A DNA stretch of 64,000 nucleotides from Parasphingopyxis marina (GTDB lineage: Bacteria; Pseudomonadota; Alphaproteobacteria; Sphingomonadales; Sphingomonadaceae): positions 732,501 to 796,500 of the forward strand of contig NZ_JACJVJ010000001.1 in the NCBI RefSeq assembly GCF_014237875.1. The letters run 5' to 3'. The translations under genes and the position numbers were made by a program. Below are positions 1 through 8,336 of the stretch, one piece after another; within the stretch, counting starts at the first letter, position 1; every line of letters begins with the position of its first letter. The notes under the pieces are model-generated. The model was not told the DNA's origin. It ran no database searches and worked only from the letters and a program-made list of their open reading frames with translations.

Positions 1-2021
1 CCGCCCTGTCGCAGGCGCTGGCCGACGAGCTGGGCGCGGACTGGCGGACGGTGGGGGTCGAACCCTCGCCGATCAATCCGCTTTACGCCAACGATTTCCT
101 GCTGAGCGAAGGGGCCGAGGGATCGCTGCCCGGCTTCCTGAGCGGCGTGGGCCGCTGGGCGGCGCGCGAATATGCGACGCGCAACGCGTTGATGATTACA
201 GGCGGATCCTCCTCGATCCGTGGGTTCGAGCAGCGTTTCCGGGAAGCCGGCGCAGCGGCGCGCGCGGTGCTCTGCAAGGCCGCCGCGGCGCGCTGGGATG
301 CCGATTGGCGCGAATGCGACGCCGAAAACGGCTTCGTCGTCTGGGGCGAAGAGCGGGTGCGCTTCGGCGAGATCGCGGCCGAGGCCGCCGATTATTCGCC
401 GCCCGGCACGCTGGACCTGCGGCCGACCGGCGGCCGGCCCATTACCGGCCAGTCGATGCCGCGGATCGACCTGCCTTCCAAGGTCGATGGATCGGCGCGC
501 TATGCCGCGGACGTTCGCCTGCCCGATATGGTGTTTGCCTCCGCCACCCAGGCGCCGACGCCGCGCCACCGGCTGAAAGCGGTCAACCGCGAGGCCGCGA
601 ACAATGTTTTCGGCGTCACCGCGATCTTCGAGAATCCCCGCTTCGCCGCCTGTGTCGGGACCAACTGGTGGGCCGCCAATCGCGGCGTCGAGGCGCTGGC
701 CGCCGAATGGGAGCGCACCGAAGGCGAGCCGGTCGACGATGCGAGCATCGATGCGGCGCTTGCCGCCGCGCTCGACAGCGATGGCGGCAGCCGCTTCGTC
801 AATGAGGGCGATCTCGCAGCGGCCTTTGGCAACGGGCCGGTGCGCCGCGAAATCTATTCGGTCGGCTTTGCCGCCCATGCCGCGATGGAACCGCTGACCG
901 CGACCGCGCGGGCGCGCGGCGACCGGATGGAGATCTGGGCGCCGACCCAGGCGCCGAGCCTGATGCGCGCGGCAGTCGCCGATGCGATCGGCTATGGCGA
1001 GAGCGACGTCATCATCTATCCAACGCTGCTGGGCGGCGCCTTCGGCCGCAAGGTGGAGCATGACGCCGCCGTCCAGGCCGCGATCATCGCCAAGCGCGTG
1101 AACCGCCCGGTCCAGCTCACCTGGTCGCGCGAAGAAGAAACCCGCAGCGATTATTACCGGCCCGCCGCCCGGGCGCGCCTCTCCGGCAAGCTCAACGGAT
1201 CGGGCGGGATATTGGCGCTCCACACGCGGATCGCGGTGCCCTCGGTCAATGCGCAGATGGCGGCGCGCGTCTTCCCCGGCTCGGGCAGCGGCAACCCGGC
1301 CGATCCCGATCCCGGCGCCGTCGAGGGCGCGCGCCCGGCTTATGGCATCCCCAATCTTGCGGTCGAGCACATGGCCTGCGATCTTGGCGTAGAGGGCAGC
1401 ATCTGGCGTTCGGTCGGCCATAGCTACACCGCTTTCTTCACCGAGACCTTTATCGATGAAATGGCCCACGATGCCGGCGTTGAACCACTCTCCTTCCGCA
1501 TCGGTATGCTGAACGATGCGCCGCGGCTCGCCCGTTGCCTGACGCGCGCGACCGCGCTTGGCGGCTGGGATGGCGGCGAGATGGGCAACGGTATGGGCCT
1601 CGCAGCGCACAGTTCGTTCGGCAGCCATGTCGCGATGGTCGTTCAGGTGCGGATCGGCGACGATCAGCGCCCGGTCGTCCAGCGCGTCGCCGCAGCCGTC
1701 GATTGCGGGCGGATCATCAACCCCGAAATCGTCAAGCAGCAGATCGAGGGCGGCATCATTTTCGGCATGTCGCAGGCGCTGGGGGGGCGTATCGGCCACG
1801 CCAATGACGAGCCGACGGCGCGCAATTTCAACGATCTGCGCCTGCCGCTGCTTTCCGATTCTCCCGAAATCGTCGTCGATCTCGTCGAAAGCGCCGAAGA
1901 GCCGGGCGGGGTCGGGGAAATCGGCGTGCCGCCGATCGCGCCGGCTATCGGCAACGCGATCTTCGCGGCGACCGGGCAAAGATTGCGCGACCTGCCGTTC
2001 ACGGTCGGCGGGGCCACATGA
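1..2021 (+). CDS. Xanthine dehydrogenase-family molybdopterin-binding subunit (IorB-like), 5' partial
   Basis: Large molybdenum-cofactor subunit of a xanthine oxidase/isoquinoline 1-oxidoreductase type hydroxylase, which hydroxylates a substrate with water and passes electrons to a [2Fe-2S] partner. The reading frame is open from base 3, so the N-terminus (normally with a Tat signal) lies outside the window. Visible family motifs are IWAPTQAP, LLGGAFGRK, QQIEGGIIFGMSQAL and, near the C-terminus, GGVGEIGVPP, which holds the conserved catalytic glutamate of this superfamily. The single-chain architecture, with an aldehyde-oxidase a/b hammerhead-like part (ITGQSMPRIDLPSKVDG) followed by the molybdopterin domain, fits IorB/CoxL-like proteins. 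The substrate cannot be read from the sequence. The stop codon overlaps the hemH start as ATGA. Confidence 0.9.
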   Translation, partial: ALSQALADELGADWRTVGVEPSPINPLYANDFLLSEGAEGSLPGFLSGVGRWAAREYATRNALMITGGSSSIRGFEQRFREAGAAARAVLCKAAAARWDADWRECDAENGFVVWGEERVRFGEIAAEAADYSPPGTLDLRPTGGRPITGQSMPRIDLPSKVDGSARYAADVRLPDMVFASATQAPTPRHRLKAVNREAANNVFGVTAIFENPRFAACVGTNWWAANRGVEALAAEWERTEGEPVDDASIDAALAAALDSDGGSRFVNEGDLAAAFGNGPVRREIYSVGFAAHAAMEPLTATARARGDRMEIWAPTQAPSLMRAAVADAIGYGESDVIIYPTLLGGAFGRKVEHDAAVQAAIIAKRVNRPVQLTWSREEETRSDYYRPAARARLSGKLNGSGGILALHTRIAVPSVNAQMAARVFPGSGSGNPADPDPGAVEGARPAYGIPNLAVEHMACDLGVEGSIWRSVGHSYTAFFTETFIDEMAHDAGVEPLSFRIGMLNDAPRLARCLTRATALGGWDGGEMGNGMGLAAHSSFGSHVAMVVQVRIGDDQRPVVQRVAAAVDCGRIINPEIVKQQIEGGIIFGMSQALGGRIGHANDEPTARNFNDLRLPLLSDSPEIVVDLVESAEEPGGVGEIGVPPIAPAIGNAIFAATGQRLRDLPFTVGGAT

Positions 2022-3025
2022 TCGAAAAGCCCGAATTCCATCCCGATTTCGAACCGTCCAAGGTTGGCGTACTGCTCGTCAATCTCGGCACGCCCGACGC
2101 ACCGACGCCCGCCGCGGTGCGCCGTTATCTGGCCGAATTTCTCTCCGACAAACGCGTCGTCGAGCTGCCGGCCCTGCTCTGGAAGCCGATCCTGCATGGC
2201 ATCGTTCTGCGAACGCGCCCGCGCAAATCGGCCAAGGCTTATCAGAAGGTCTGGACCGAAGCAGGTTCGCCGCTTGCGGTCCATACCAAGAAGCAGGCGG
2301 AGTTGCTACAGCAGCGGTTCGGCGATGCGGCCGTGGTCAAACATGCGATGCGCTACGGACGGCCCGGCATCGGCTACCGGATCCAGCAGATGCACGACAT
2401 GGGCTGCGAGCGTATCCTGCTCGCGCCGCTCTACCCGCAATATTGCGGCGCGACGACCGCGACTGTGGTCGACGAAGCCGGGCGCCAGCTCGCCGATATG
2501 CGTTGGCAGCCAGCCTTGCGCACCCTGCCGCCCTATCATGACGATCCGGCGCATATCGATGCTCTGGCCGCCTCGGTCGGCGCCTCGCTCGCCGCACTCG
2601 ATTTCGAGCCCCAGATCGTAATCGCGAGCTTTCACGGCATGCCCCGGCGCACGCTGGAACTCGGCGATCCCTATCACTGCCAATGCCAGAAGACGGCCCG
2701 GCTGGTCGGCGAGAAGCTCGGCCGGCAGCTCTTCGTCGCCTTCCAGTCGCGCTTCGGCAGCGCGAAATGGCTGGAGCCGGCGACGACGGATCTCCTCAAG
2801 GCACTGCCCGAGCGGGATATCCGCAAGGTGGCGGTGTTCGCGCCCGGCTTCTCCGCCGATTGTCTCGAAACGCTGGAGGAAATGGCGATCGCAGGGCGGG
2901 AGCAGTTCCTCGAGGCCGGCGGCACCGATTTCGCCTATCTGCCCTGTCTCAACAGCAGCGAGGAAGGCATGGCCATGCTGGAGGCGCTGGTACGCCGCGA
3001 GCTCGGTGGCTGGATCGCCGGCTGA
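2018..3025 (+). CDS. hemH: Ferrochelatase
   Basis: Inserts ferrous iron into protoporphyrin IX, the last step of protoheme synthesis. The 335-residue length is usual for bacterial ferrochelatase. Family motifs: GVLLVNLGTPDAPT at the N-terminus, ILLAPLYPQYCGATTA in the middle, SFHGMPRR with the conserved catalytic histidine, GDPYHCQCQKTA, and AVFAPGFSADCLETLEE near the C-terminus with the conserved glutamate. The start ATG overlaps the stop of the upstream molybdopterin oxidoreductase subunit by 4 bp, so translation is probably coupled. No heme gene is adjacent, which makes this an unusual operon partner. Confidence 0.97.
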   Translation: MIEKPEFHPDFEPSKVGVLLVNLGTPDAPTPAAVRRYLAEFLSDKRVVELPALLWKPILHGIVLRTRPRKSAKAYQKVWTEAGSPLAVHTKKQAELLQQRFGDAAVVKHAMRYGRPGIGYRIQQMHDMGCERILLAPLYPQYCGATTATVVDEAGRQLADMRWQPALRTLPPYHDDPAHIDALAASVGASLAALDFEPQIVIASFHGMPRRTLELGDPYHCQCQKTARLVGEKLGRQLFVAFQSRFGSAKWLEPATTDLLKALPERDIRKVAVFAPGFSADCLETLEEMAIAGREQFLEAGGTDFAYLPCLNSSEEGMAMLEALVRRELGGWIAG

Positions 3026-3107
3026 ATTGCCGCATACGGAACTTGCGCGGCTCCGGTGCGCTTCCTAGACATCGGAAAAATACAGGGATTCGCGAGGAGA
3101 GAGCGAT

Positions 3108-3830
3108 ATGGGCAAGGTAGCGATAGTCACGGGCGGTACGCGCGGTATCGGCGAAGCGGTCAGCGTCGCGCTCAAGGATTTGGGCATGACCGTTGCCGCC
3201 ACCTATGCCGGCAACGAGGAAAAGGCGAAGGCGTTCAGCGACCGCACCGGCATCGCCGCCTATAAGTGGGACGTCGGCGACTATGATGCCTGCCAGCAGG
3301 GCTGCGCCAAGGTTGCCGAAGAGCTCGGGCCCGTCGACGTGCTCGTCAACAATGCGGGTATCACGCGCGACGGCGTCCTCGCCAAGATGAGTTTTGACGA
3401 TTGGAACGAGGTGATGCGCGTCAATCTCGGCGGCTGTTTCAACATGGCCAAGGCCTGCTTCCCCAGCATGCGCGAGCGCGGTTGGGGGCGGATCGTCAAC
3501 ATCGGGTCGATCAACGGCCAGGGCGGACAATATGGCCAGGTCAATTATGCCGCCGCCAAGTCGGGCATTCACGGTTTCACCAAGGCGCTGGCACAGGAAG
3601 GCGCCAAGGCGGGGATCACCGTCAACGCGCTTGCGCCCGGCTATATCGATACCGATATGGTCGCCGCGGTGCCTGAGCCGGTGCTGGAGAAGATCGTCGC
3701 CAAGATTCCGGTCGGTCGCCTTGGCCATGCCGAGGAAATCGCCCGGGGCGTTGCCTTTCTGTGCTCGGACGAGGCCGGCTTCGTCACCGGATCGACAATG
3801 TCGATCAATGGCGGGCAGCACATGTACTAG
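3108..3830 (+). CDS. phaB: Acetoacetyl-CoA reductase (SDR family)
   Basis: NADPH-dependent reduction of acetoacetyl-CoA to (R)-3-hydroxybutyryl-CoA, which feeds polyhydroxyalkanoate synthesis. The 240-residue short-chain dehydrogenase has the nucleotide-binding TGGTRGIGEAV motif at residues 8-18, NNAGITRD, the catalytic Ser in NIGSINGQGGQ, the Tyr/Lys pair in NYAAAKSG, and PGYIDTDMV. NIGSINGQ(G/K)GQ(Y/F)GQ(V/T)NY and the C-terminal NGGQHMY are typical of PhaB as opposed to FabG. The start is preceded by GAGGAGAG. No phaA or phaC is adjacent. Confidence 0.93.
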   Translation: MGKVAIVTGGTRGIGEAVSVALKDLGMTVAATYAGNEEKAKAFSDRTGIAAYKWDVGDYDACQQGCAKVAEELGPVDVLVNNAGITRDGVLAKMSFDDWNEVMRVNLGGCFNMAKACFPSMRERGWGRIVNIGSINGQGGQYGQVNYAAAKSGIHGFTKALAQEGAKAGITVNALAPGYIDTDMVAAVPEPVLEKIVAKIPVGRLGHAEEIARGVAFLCSDEAGFVTGSTMSINGGQHMY

Positions 3831-3844
3831 CTAGGGCTCGGCCG

Positions 3845-4081
3845 GTGGACGAACGCTATCATCCGCCGGTCAAGCGCAGCATCACGATCGCCGGGCACCA
3901 GACGTCTCTCACGCTGGAGCCGCTCTTCTGGCGCGGGCTCGAACGCGCCGCGGAGGCCGAAAACCTGCCGTTGAGCGCACTTGTCGCGCGGATAGACGCC
4001 GAGCGGCTCGAGGCCGGCCATCCCCCCAATCTCGCAAGCGCCATTCGAAGCTGGCTCTACGGAAATTTCTTGCGCGATTGA
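3845..4081 (+). CDS. Small ribbon-helix-helix domain protein
   Basis: A 78-residue protein from a GTG start, resembling the RHH_4 (PF13467) family of small putative DNA-binding proteins in Alphaproteobacteria. The pattern is KRSITIAGHQTSLTLE (beta strand), FWRGLERAAEA (helix 1), LPLSALVARIDAER (helix 2), then the conserved tail NLASAIRSWLYGNF. Longer upstream extensions run into phaB in another frame, so the GTG 14 bases after the phaB stop is preferred. Its stop codon lies inside the Fur-box palindrome that precedes the TonB receptor, so the two genes share that boundary. Target and role are unknown. Confidence 0.8.
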   Translation: MDERYHPPVKRSITIAGHQTSLTLEPLFWRGLERAAEAENLPLSALVARIDAERLEAGHPPNLASAIRSWLYGNFLRD

Positions 4082-4095
4082 TAACCATTATCAAT
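4077..4095. promoter_or_regulatory. Fur box (iron-responsive operator)
   Basis: The 19-bp ATTGATAACCATTATCAAT is a perfect inverted repeat with 8-bp arms and a 3-bp spacer. It differs at one base from the classical 7-1-7 Fur core TGATAATnATTATCA. It lies 62 bp before the preferred start of the TonB receptor gene and overlaps the stop codon of the upstream gene. Iron-dependent repression of the TonB cluster is the expected function. Confidence 0.85.
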
Positions 4096-4156
4096 TCGGT
4101 TGACTGTGCGAACGGCTCGCAATAACGGGGGCGCGTTCAACAGGAGTTCCCGTAAA

Positions 4157-6460
4157 ATGTCCAAGTCCGAAACCCGCGAAACGCTGCGTCCTGCGGCCGT
4201 GCCGGGCGCGATCATGATGAGCGTGCTTTCCGCTTCCCTCATCCCGTCCACCGCTCATGCAGAGATGGCCGCAGCGGATAATGATCGGCAGATCGTTGTC
4301 AGCGGCCAGCGCGTTTCAGACGCCAACCCCGATGCCGATCCCGACGCGCCCTATCGGGTCGAGCGATCCTCCAACGGACGGATGACGGAAGAGGTGCGCG
4401 ATACGCCGCGCTCCGTCACCATCATTCCCAAGGAAGTTATCGAGGATATCGGCGCGCAGAGTTTTCGCGATGTCGTTCGATCGACGCCGGGTGTGACCCT
4501 GGGCACGGGCGAGGGCGGCAACGCTTTTGGCGACCGCATCTTCATCCGCGGTTTCGAGGCGCGAAACGACGTTTATATCGACGGGATGCGCGATCCCGGC
4601 GTTTCCAGCCGCGAGATTTTCGGCGTCGAGCAGGTCGAGATCGTACGCGGGCCTTCGTCCTTCCTCGGGGGCCGCGGCACGACCGGCGGAGCCGTGAGCC
4701 TGCAGTCCAAGGCGCCGCTCGAGAATGATTTCATCATCGGCCAAGCTTCTATCGGTACCGAGGATCTCTATCGCGGAACGATCGACATCAATCAGAATAT
4801 TGCCGAAGGCTTCGCCGTCCGTCTCAACGGACTCTATCATAATGCCGATACGCCGGGCCGCGACTATGTCGGCAGCGAACGCTACGGCATCGCCGCGGCA
4901 CTGAGCTGGCAACCGGCGCCGGGCCTCGAGATCGCCGCCGACTATTATCATTTCCGCCTCGACGGCATGTCCGACTATGGCCATCCGTTCGATATCGACA
5001 GCCAGGGGCCGGTCGATGTCGACGCAGACAATTTCTACGGCGTTGTCGGCCGCGATTTTCTGGAGAACGGCTCCGATATCGGTACGGTCACGATTCGCTA
5101 CACGCCAAACGATCAGATCGATCTCCGGTCGATGTGGCGCTATGGCGAGGTCTATAACCGCTATATCGTCAGCGCCCCGCGCGCGCCCTGCCGCTTTGCG
5201 CTCAATCCCGACAATAGCTGTTCGAACGCCGGCCCCGAATTGCCGATCGACCAGTGGACGGTCGCCGTCGGCGCCCCGCAGCGCAACGCGCGTACCCGCT
5301 ACTATGCCACGATCAACGATGCGACGCTGAACGTGTCGACGGGCGGGATCGATCATACGATCGTTGCCGGTTTCGAATATGCGAATGAGCGTATCGGGAA
5401 CCGCCGTTACGCAATTCCGGATTTCGTCGAGGACGGTAACGGCAACCAGTTCGACACGTCGACCTCCTTTGTGCGCAATCTTCTCAACCCTGATCCGGTG
5501 CTGGGTTTCACCATCCCCCATCTTCTCGATCCGACGCCGGCGACCACGACCGACATCGAATCGATGGGCGTCTATCTGATCGACACTTTGAAATTCTCTC
5601 CGCAGTGGGAGGCGCTTGTCGGCATCCGCTACGATACATACGATATCGATCAGTTCCTGCCGGCTCGCATCTTCCGCGGCACAGCGCTTCCCGAGCAGCG
5701 CCTCGGCAATACCGTCGACTTCCTCAACTACCAGGCGGCGCTTGTCTTCAAGCCGGTCGAGCCGCTGACGATCTACGCCTCGTTCAGCACATCCTCCAAC
5801 CCGAGCGGCGAGCAGCTCGACAGCACGAGCTCCAGCTATGGCGGGCTTGCGCCGGAAACGGCCAGTCTCGATCCGGAGCGCAACACGGCGTTCGAGATCG
5901 GCATCAAATATGAGCCCAACGACGATCTGCTGCTGACCGCGGCGCTGTTCCACATTACCAAGGACAATGCTCGCGAGCAGACCGCGCCGGGCATATTCGA
6001 ACTCGTTGGCGAGCAGCGTTCGCAAGGCTTCGAGATCAGCGCGACCGGCAACCCGCTACCCGGCGTTTCGGTCTTCGCTGGTTATGCGTTCGTTGATGCC
6101 GAGATCACCGACAGTCCAGATCCGGTCAATGTCGGCGTCCGTTTCGCGAACATTCCGCGCCATTCGGGCAACATCCTCGTCACCTTCGAGCCGGTGTCGG
6201 GGTTCCAGTTCGGGGGCCAGGCCTATGCCCAGTCGCGCATTTATGGGGGCACGATCGGTGCGGGCGACGCCAGCGTTCCCGGCTATGTCCGTTTCGATGC
6301 CGTTGCACGCTACCGCATCACCGAGCAGGTTGAGCTGCGGCTCAACGTGCTCAACCTGACCGACGAGCGCTATTATGACGCGATCTATCGGTCGGGCACG
6401 CCCTTCTCCTATGTCGCGCCTGGCCGTTCGGCCTTCCTGACCTTGACGGCGGGCTTCTGA
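4157..6460 (+). CDS. TonB-dependent siderophore receptor
   Basis: Outer-membrane ferric-siderophore receptor, energised by TonB-ExbBD. The 767-residue length is normal for the family. From the chosen start there is a signal peptide ending in the STAHA region, a plug domain (DTPRSVTIIPKEVIED, TPGVTLGTGEGG, IFIRGFEARNDVYIDGMRD, VEIVRGPSSFLGGRG) and a long beta barrel that ends in a C-terminal phenylalanine (LTLTAGF), as expected for barrel insertion. The start at 4157 is chosen because AGGAG lies just upstream and the signal peptide then begins normally; an in-frame alternative at 4100 lacks these. The RGF and siderophore-type plug resemble the FhuE/Fiu/FcuA group. The Fur box upstream and the PKHD hydroxylase and PepSY genes downstream make an iron-uptake cluster. 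Confidence 0.93.
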   Translation: MSKSETRETLRPAAVPGAIMMSVLSASLIPSTAHAEMAAADNDRQIVVSGQRVSDANPDADPDAPYRVERSSNGRMTEEVRDTPRSVTIIPKEVIEDIGAQSFRDVVRSTPGVTLGTGEGGNAFGDRIFIRGFEARNDVYIDGMRDPGVSSREIFGVEQVEIVRGPSSFLGGRGTTGGAVSLQSKAPLENDFIIGQASIGTEDLYRGTIDINQNIAEGFAVRLNGLYHNADTPGRDYVGSERYGIAAALSWQPAPGLEIAADYYHFRLDGMSDYGHPFDIDSQGPVDVDADNFYGVVGRDFLENGSDIGTVTIRYTPNDQIDLRSMWRYGEVYNRYIVSAPRAPCRFALNPDNSCSNAGPELPIDQWTVAVGAPQRNARTRYYATINDATLNVSTGGIDHTIVAGFEYANERIGNRRYAIPDFVEDGNGNQFDTSTSFVRNLLNPDPVLGFTIPHLLDPTPATTTDIESMGVYLIDTLKFSPQWEALVGIRYDTYDIDQFLPARIFRGTALPEQRLGNTVDFLNYQAALVFKPVEPLTIYASFSTSSNPSGEQLDSTSSSYGGLAPETASLDPERNTAFEIGIKYEPNDDLLLTAALFHITKDNAREQTAPGIFELVGEQRSQGFEISATGNPLPGVSVFAGYAFVDAEITDSPDPVNVGVRFANIPRHSGNILVTFEPVSGFQFGGQAYAQSRIYGGTIGAGDASVPGYVRFDAVARYRITEQVELRLNVLNLTDERYYDAIYRSGTPFSYVAPGRSAFLTLTAGF

Positions 6461-6504
6461 CCGGTGTGCTGGTGGTGGATCGGGACGGCTGCTAAGTCGC
6501 GGCG

Positions 6505-7188
6505 ATGTTAATCGTCATTCCCGATTTGCTGCCACGCGCGGAAGCGCTGGCGCTGCGCGAGAGGTTGATCGCCGCCCCGTGGGTGGACGGCAATGTCACG
6601 AGCGGTGCCGGCGCTGCGCTTGCCAAGAAGAACCGGCAACTGCCGGAAGACGGTGACGCGGCGATCGAGGCTCGCGCGGCGATCACTCGGGCGCTCGCCG
6701 GCAATGCGCAGTTCCTCGCCGCGGCGTTGCCGCGCACGGTGTTTCCGCCGCTGTTCAACCGCTATGGCCCCGGCGAGCGATTCGGTGCGCATGTCGACAA
6801 TGCGATCCGGCTCGATCCCGGCTCGGGGCAACGTATCCGCACCGATCTCTCAGCGACGATCTTTCTCACCGACGCCGTCGATTATGAAGGCGGCGATCTT
6901 GTCATCGAGGATGAATTCGGAGGCCGCGCCTACAAGCCCGATGCTGGTTCGATGCTGCTCTATCCTTCGAGCAGCCTCCACCGCGTTGCCGAGGTGACCA
7001 AGGGTGAGCGGGTGAGCTGCTTCCTGTGGCTGGAATCGATGGTGCAAGACGGGGCGGCGCGGGCGATGCTCTATGATCTCGACCAGAGCGTGCAGCGGCT
7101 GACGGCCTCGCTCGGCGCCGACGACGCCGAAGTTCTTCGCCTGACTCAGCTCTATCACAACCTCATGCGCCGCTGGGCGACCGCCTGA
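6505..7188 (+). CDS. Fe2+-dependent 2-oxoglutarate dioxygenase, PKHD-type hydroxylase (PiuC-like)
   Basis: A 227-residue PKHD-type hydroxylase of the PiuC/YbiX family. The jelly-roll iron ligands are visible as H-x-D in FGAHVDNAIR and the distal histidine in SSSLHRVAEVT, followed by the 2-oxoglutarate-binding arginine in KGERVSCFLW. Family members sit next to TonB siderophore receptors and are thought to act in iron or siderophore handling, although the substrate is not established. Here it follows the receptor by 44 bp and is followed closely by a PepSY membrane protein, which supports a three-gene operon under the Fur box. Confidence 0.93.
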   Translation: MLIVIPDLLPRAEALALRERLIAAPWVDGNVTSGAGAALAKKNRQLPEDGDAAIEARAAITRALAGNAQFLAAALPRTVFPPLFNRYGPGERFGAHVDNAIRLDPGSGQRIRTDLSATIFLTDAVDYEGGDLVIEDEFGGRAYKPDAGSMLLYPSSSLHRVAEVTKGERVSCFLWLESMVQDGAARAMLYDLDQSVQRLTASLGADDAEVLRLTQLYHNLMRRWATA

Positions 7189-7220
7189 GCGGATCGCGCG
7201 GCTTTCGAAGGAGACCGTAC

Positions 7221-8336
7221 ATGGCAGCCAACCGCTTTGCGTTGCGCAAGCTCTGGTTCCAGATCCACAAATGGATCGGAATCGCGCTGTTCATGCCGGT
7301 TATCATCGTGTCGATTTCCGGTTCCGCACTGGTCTGGGACGAATGGCTGAGCGGTACGCTCTACCCTTCGCGCCACCACGCCGAAAGCGAGGTCGCGCTG
7401 CCGCCCTCGGCCTATGCCGCGGCGGGCCGGGAAGCGCTTGGCGCGGGCGAACGGATCCTCTCACTCGAATTCGGCGAGGGCGAACCGGTGCTGCTGACAG
7501 CGGCACAGCCGCCGAGACCCGAAGGCGGCCGGCCGGTGCGCACGCGGATTTGGCTCGATCCCGCCGATGCCCGGGTGATCGATATGGCTGCCAGCAATGA
7601 AGGCGCGCTGCGCTTCCTGCATATCCTCCACGGTACGCTGTTCGTGCCCGAGGTCGGGCGCAAGCTTGTCGGCTGGCTGGGCGTTGCAATGCTGCTCTCC
7701 TCGCTGACCGGTCTGTGGCTGTGGTGGCCGACCAAGCGCCGCTGGTTCCGCGGCTTGCGCTGGAAGCGTGGCAACGGGCTGAGCACCAACCTCCACCACC
7801 AGACCGGTTTTTGGGCCTGCATCCCGCTGGCTATGCTCTCGCTCACCGGCGCCTGGATATCCTTCCCGGCCTTTTTCGGTCCGTTGGTCGGCGATGCACC
7901 GCCCGACCGCGCAGCCCGCATCGCGCGGATGAGCGTTCAGCCGATGGCCGAGACGCGGCTTGGGCCCGACGGAGCACTGGCCTCTGCACAGGCGATGGCG
8001 CCCGGTCACGGGGTCGAGATCGCCTGGCCGACCGATCGATCGGCCGAGTGGAAGGTCGTACTCGCCGAAGACGAAGGTTCCTCTGAATATCTGGTCGGTG
8101 ACGCTACGGGCGAAGCGGTTGCCGCGCCGCCCGAGGAGCCCCGCCGCGCCAGCGTCGCCCGCACTATGCGGGTTTTCCACGACGGCAATGGCATGGGGCT
8201 GGTGTGGCAGATCATCATCTTTGTCGGCGGGCTGGTGCCGGCGATCCTGGGGATCACGGGAATCGTGATGTGGCTGCGTTCGCGCGGCTGGCGGCGTGCG
8301 GTGGCGGACCGCACGAGAGAAGCTGCAAAGGCCTAG
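7221..8336 (+). CDS. PepSY-associated transmembrane protein (PiuB-like)
   Basis: A 371-residue inner-membrane protein of the PepSY_TM family. Hydrophobic segments are clear near residues 16-34 (after FQIHKWIGIALFMP), about 145-170 (LVGWLGVAMLLSSLTGLWLWW), about 195-215 (TNLHHQTGFWACIPLAML) and about 330-355 (IIIFVGGLVPAILGITGIVMW). Conserved histidines (QIHKW, LHILHG, LHHQTG) fit the proposed heme or iron-reductase role of PiuB/FoxB-like proteins. It is the third gene of the iron cluster. AAGGAG precedes its start. Its stop overlaps the stop of the convergent glutamate dehydrogenase gene by 4 bp. Confidence 0.9.
   Translation: MAANRFALRKLWFQIHKWIGIALFMPVIIVSISGSALVWDEWLSGTLYPSRHHAESEVALPPSAYAAAGREALGAGERILSLEFGEGEPVLLTAAQPPRPEGGRPVRTRIWLDPADARVIDMAASNEGALRFLHILHGTLFVPEVGRKLVGWLGVAMLLSSLTGLWLWWPTKRRWFRGLRWKRGNGLSTNLHHQTGFWACIPLAMLSLTGAWISFPAFFGPLVGDAPPDRAARIARMSVQPMAETRLGPDGALASAQAMAPGHGVEIAWPTDRSAEWKVVLAEDEGSSEYLVGDATGEAVAAPPEEPRRASVARTMRVFHDGNGMGLVWQIIIFVGGLVPAILGITGIVMWLRSRGWRRAVADRTREAAKA

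Noticed and set aside
4316-6025. Long minus-strand open frame (569 residues) opposite the TonB receptor
   Set aside because: Antisense shadow of a GC-rich gene; the composition is Arg/Ala/Ile rich and no domain is seen.
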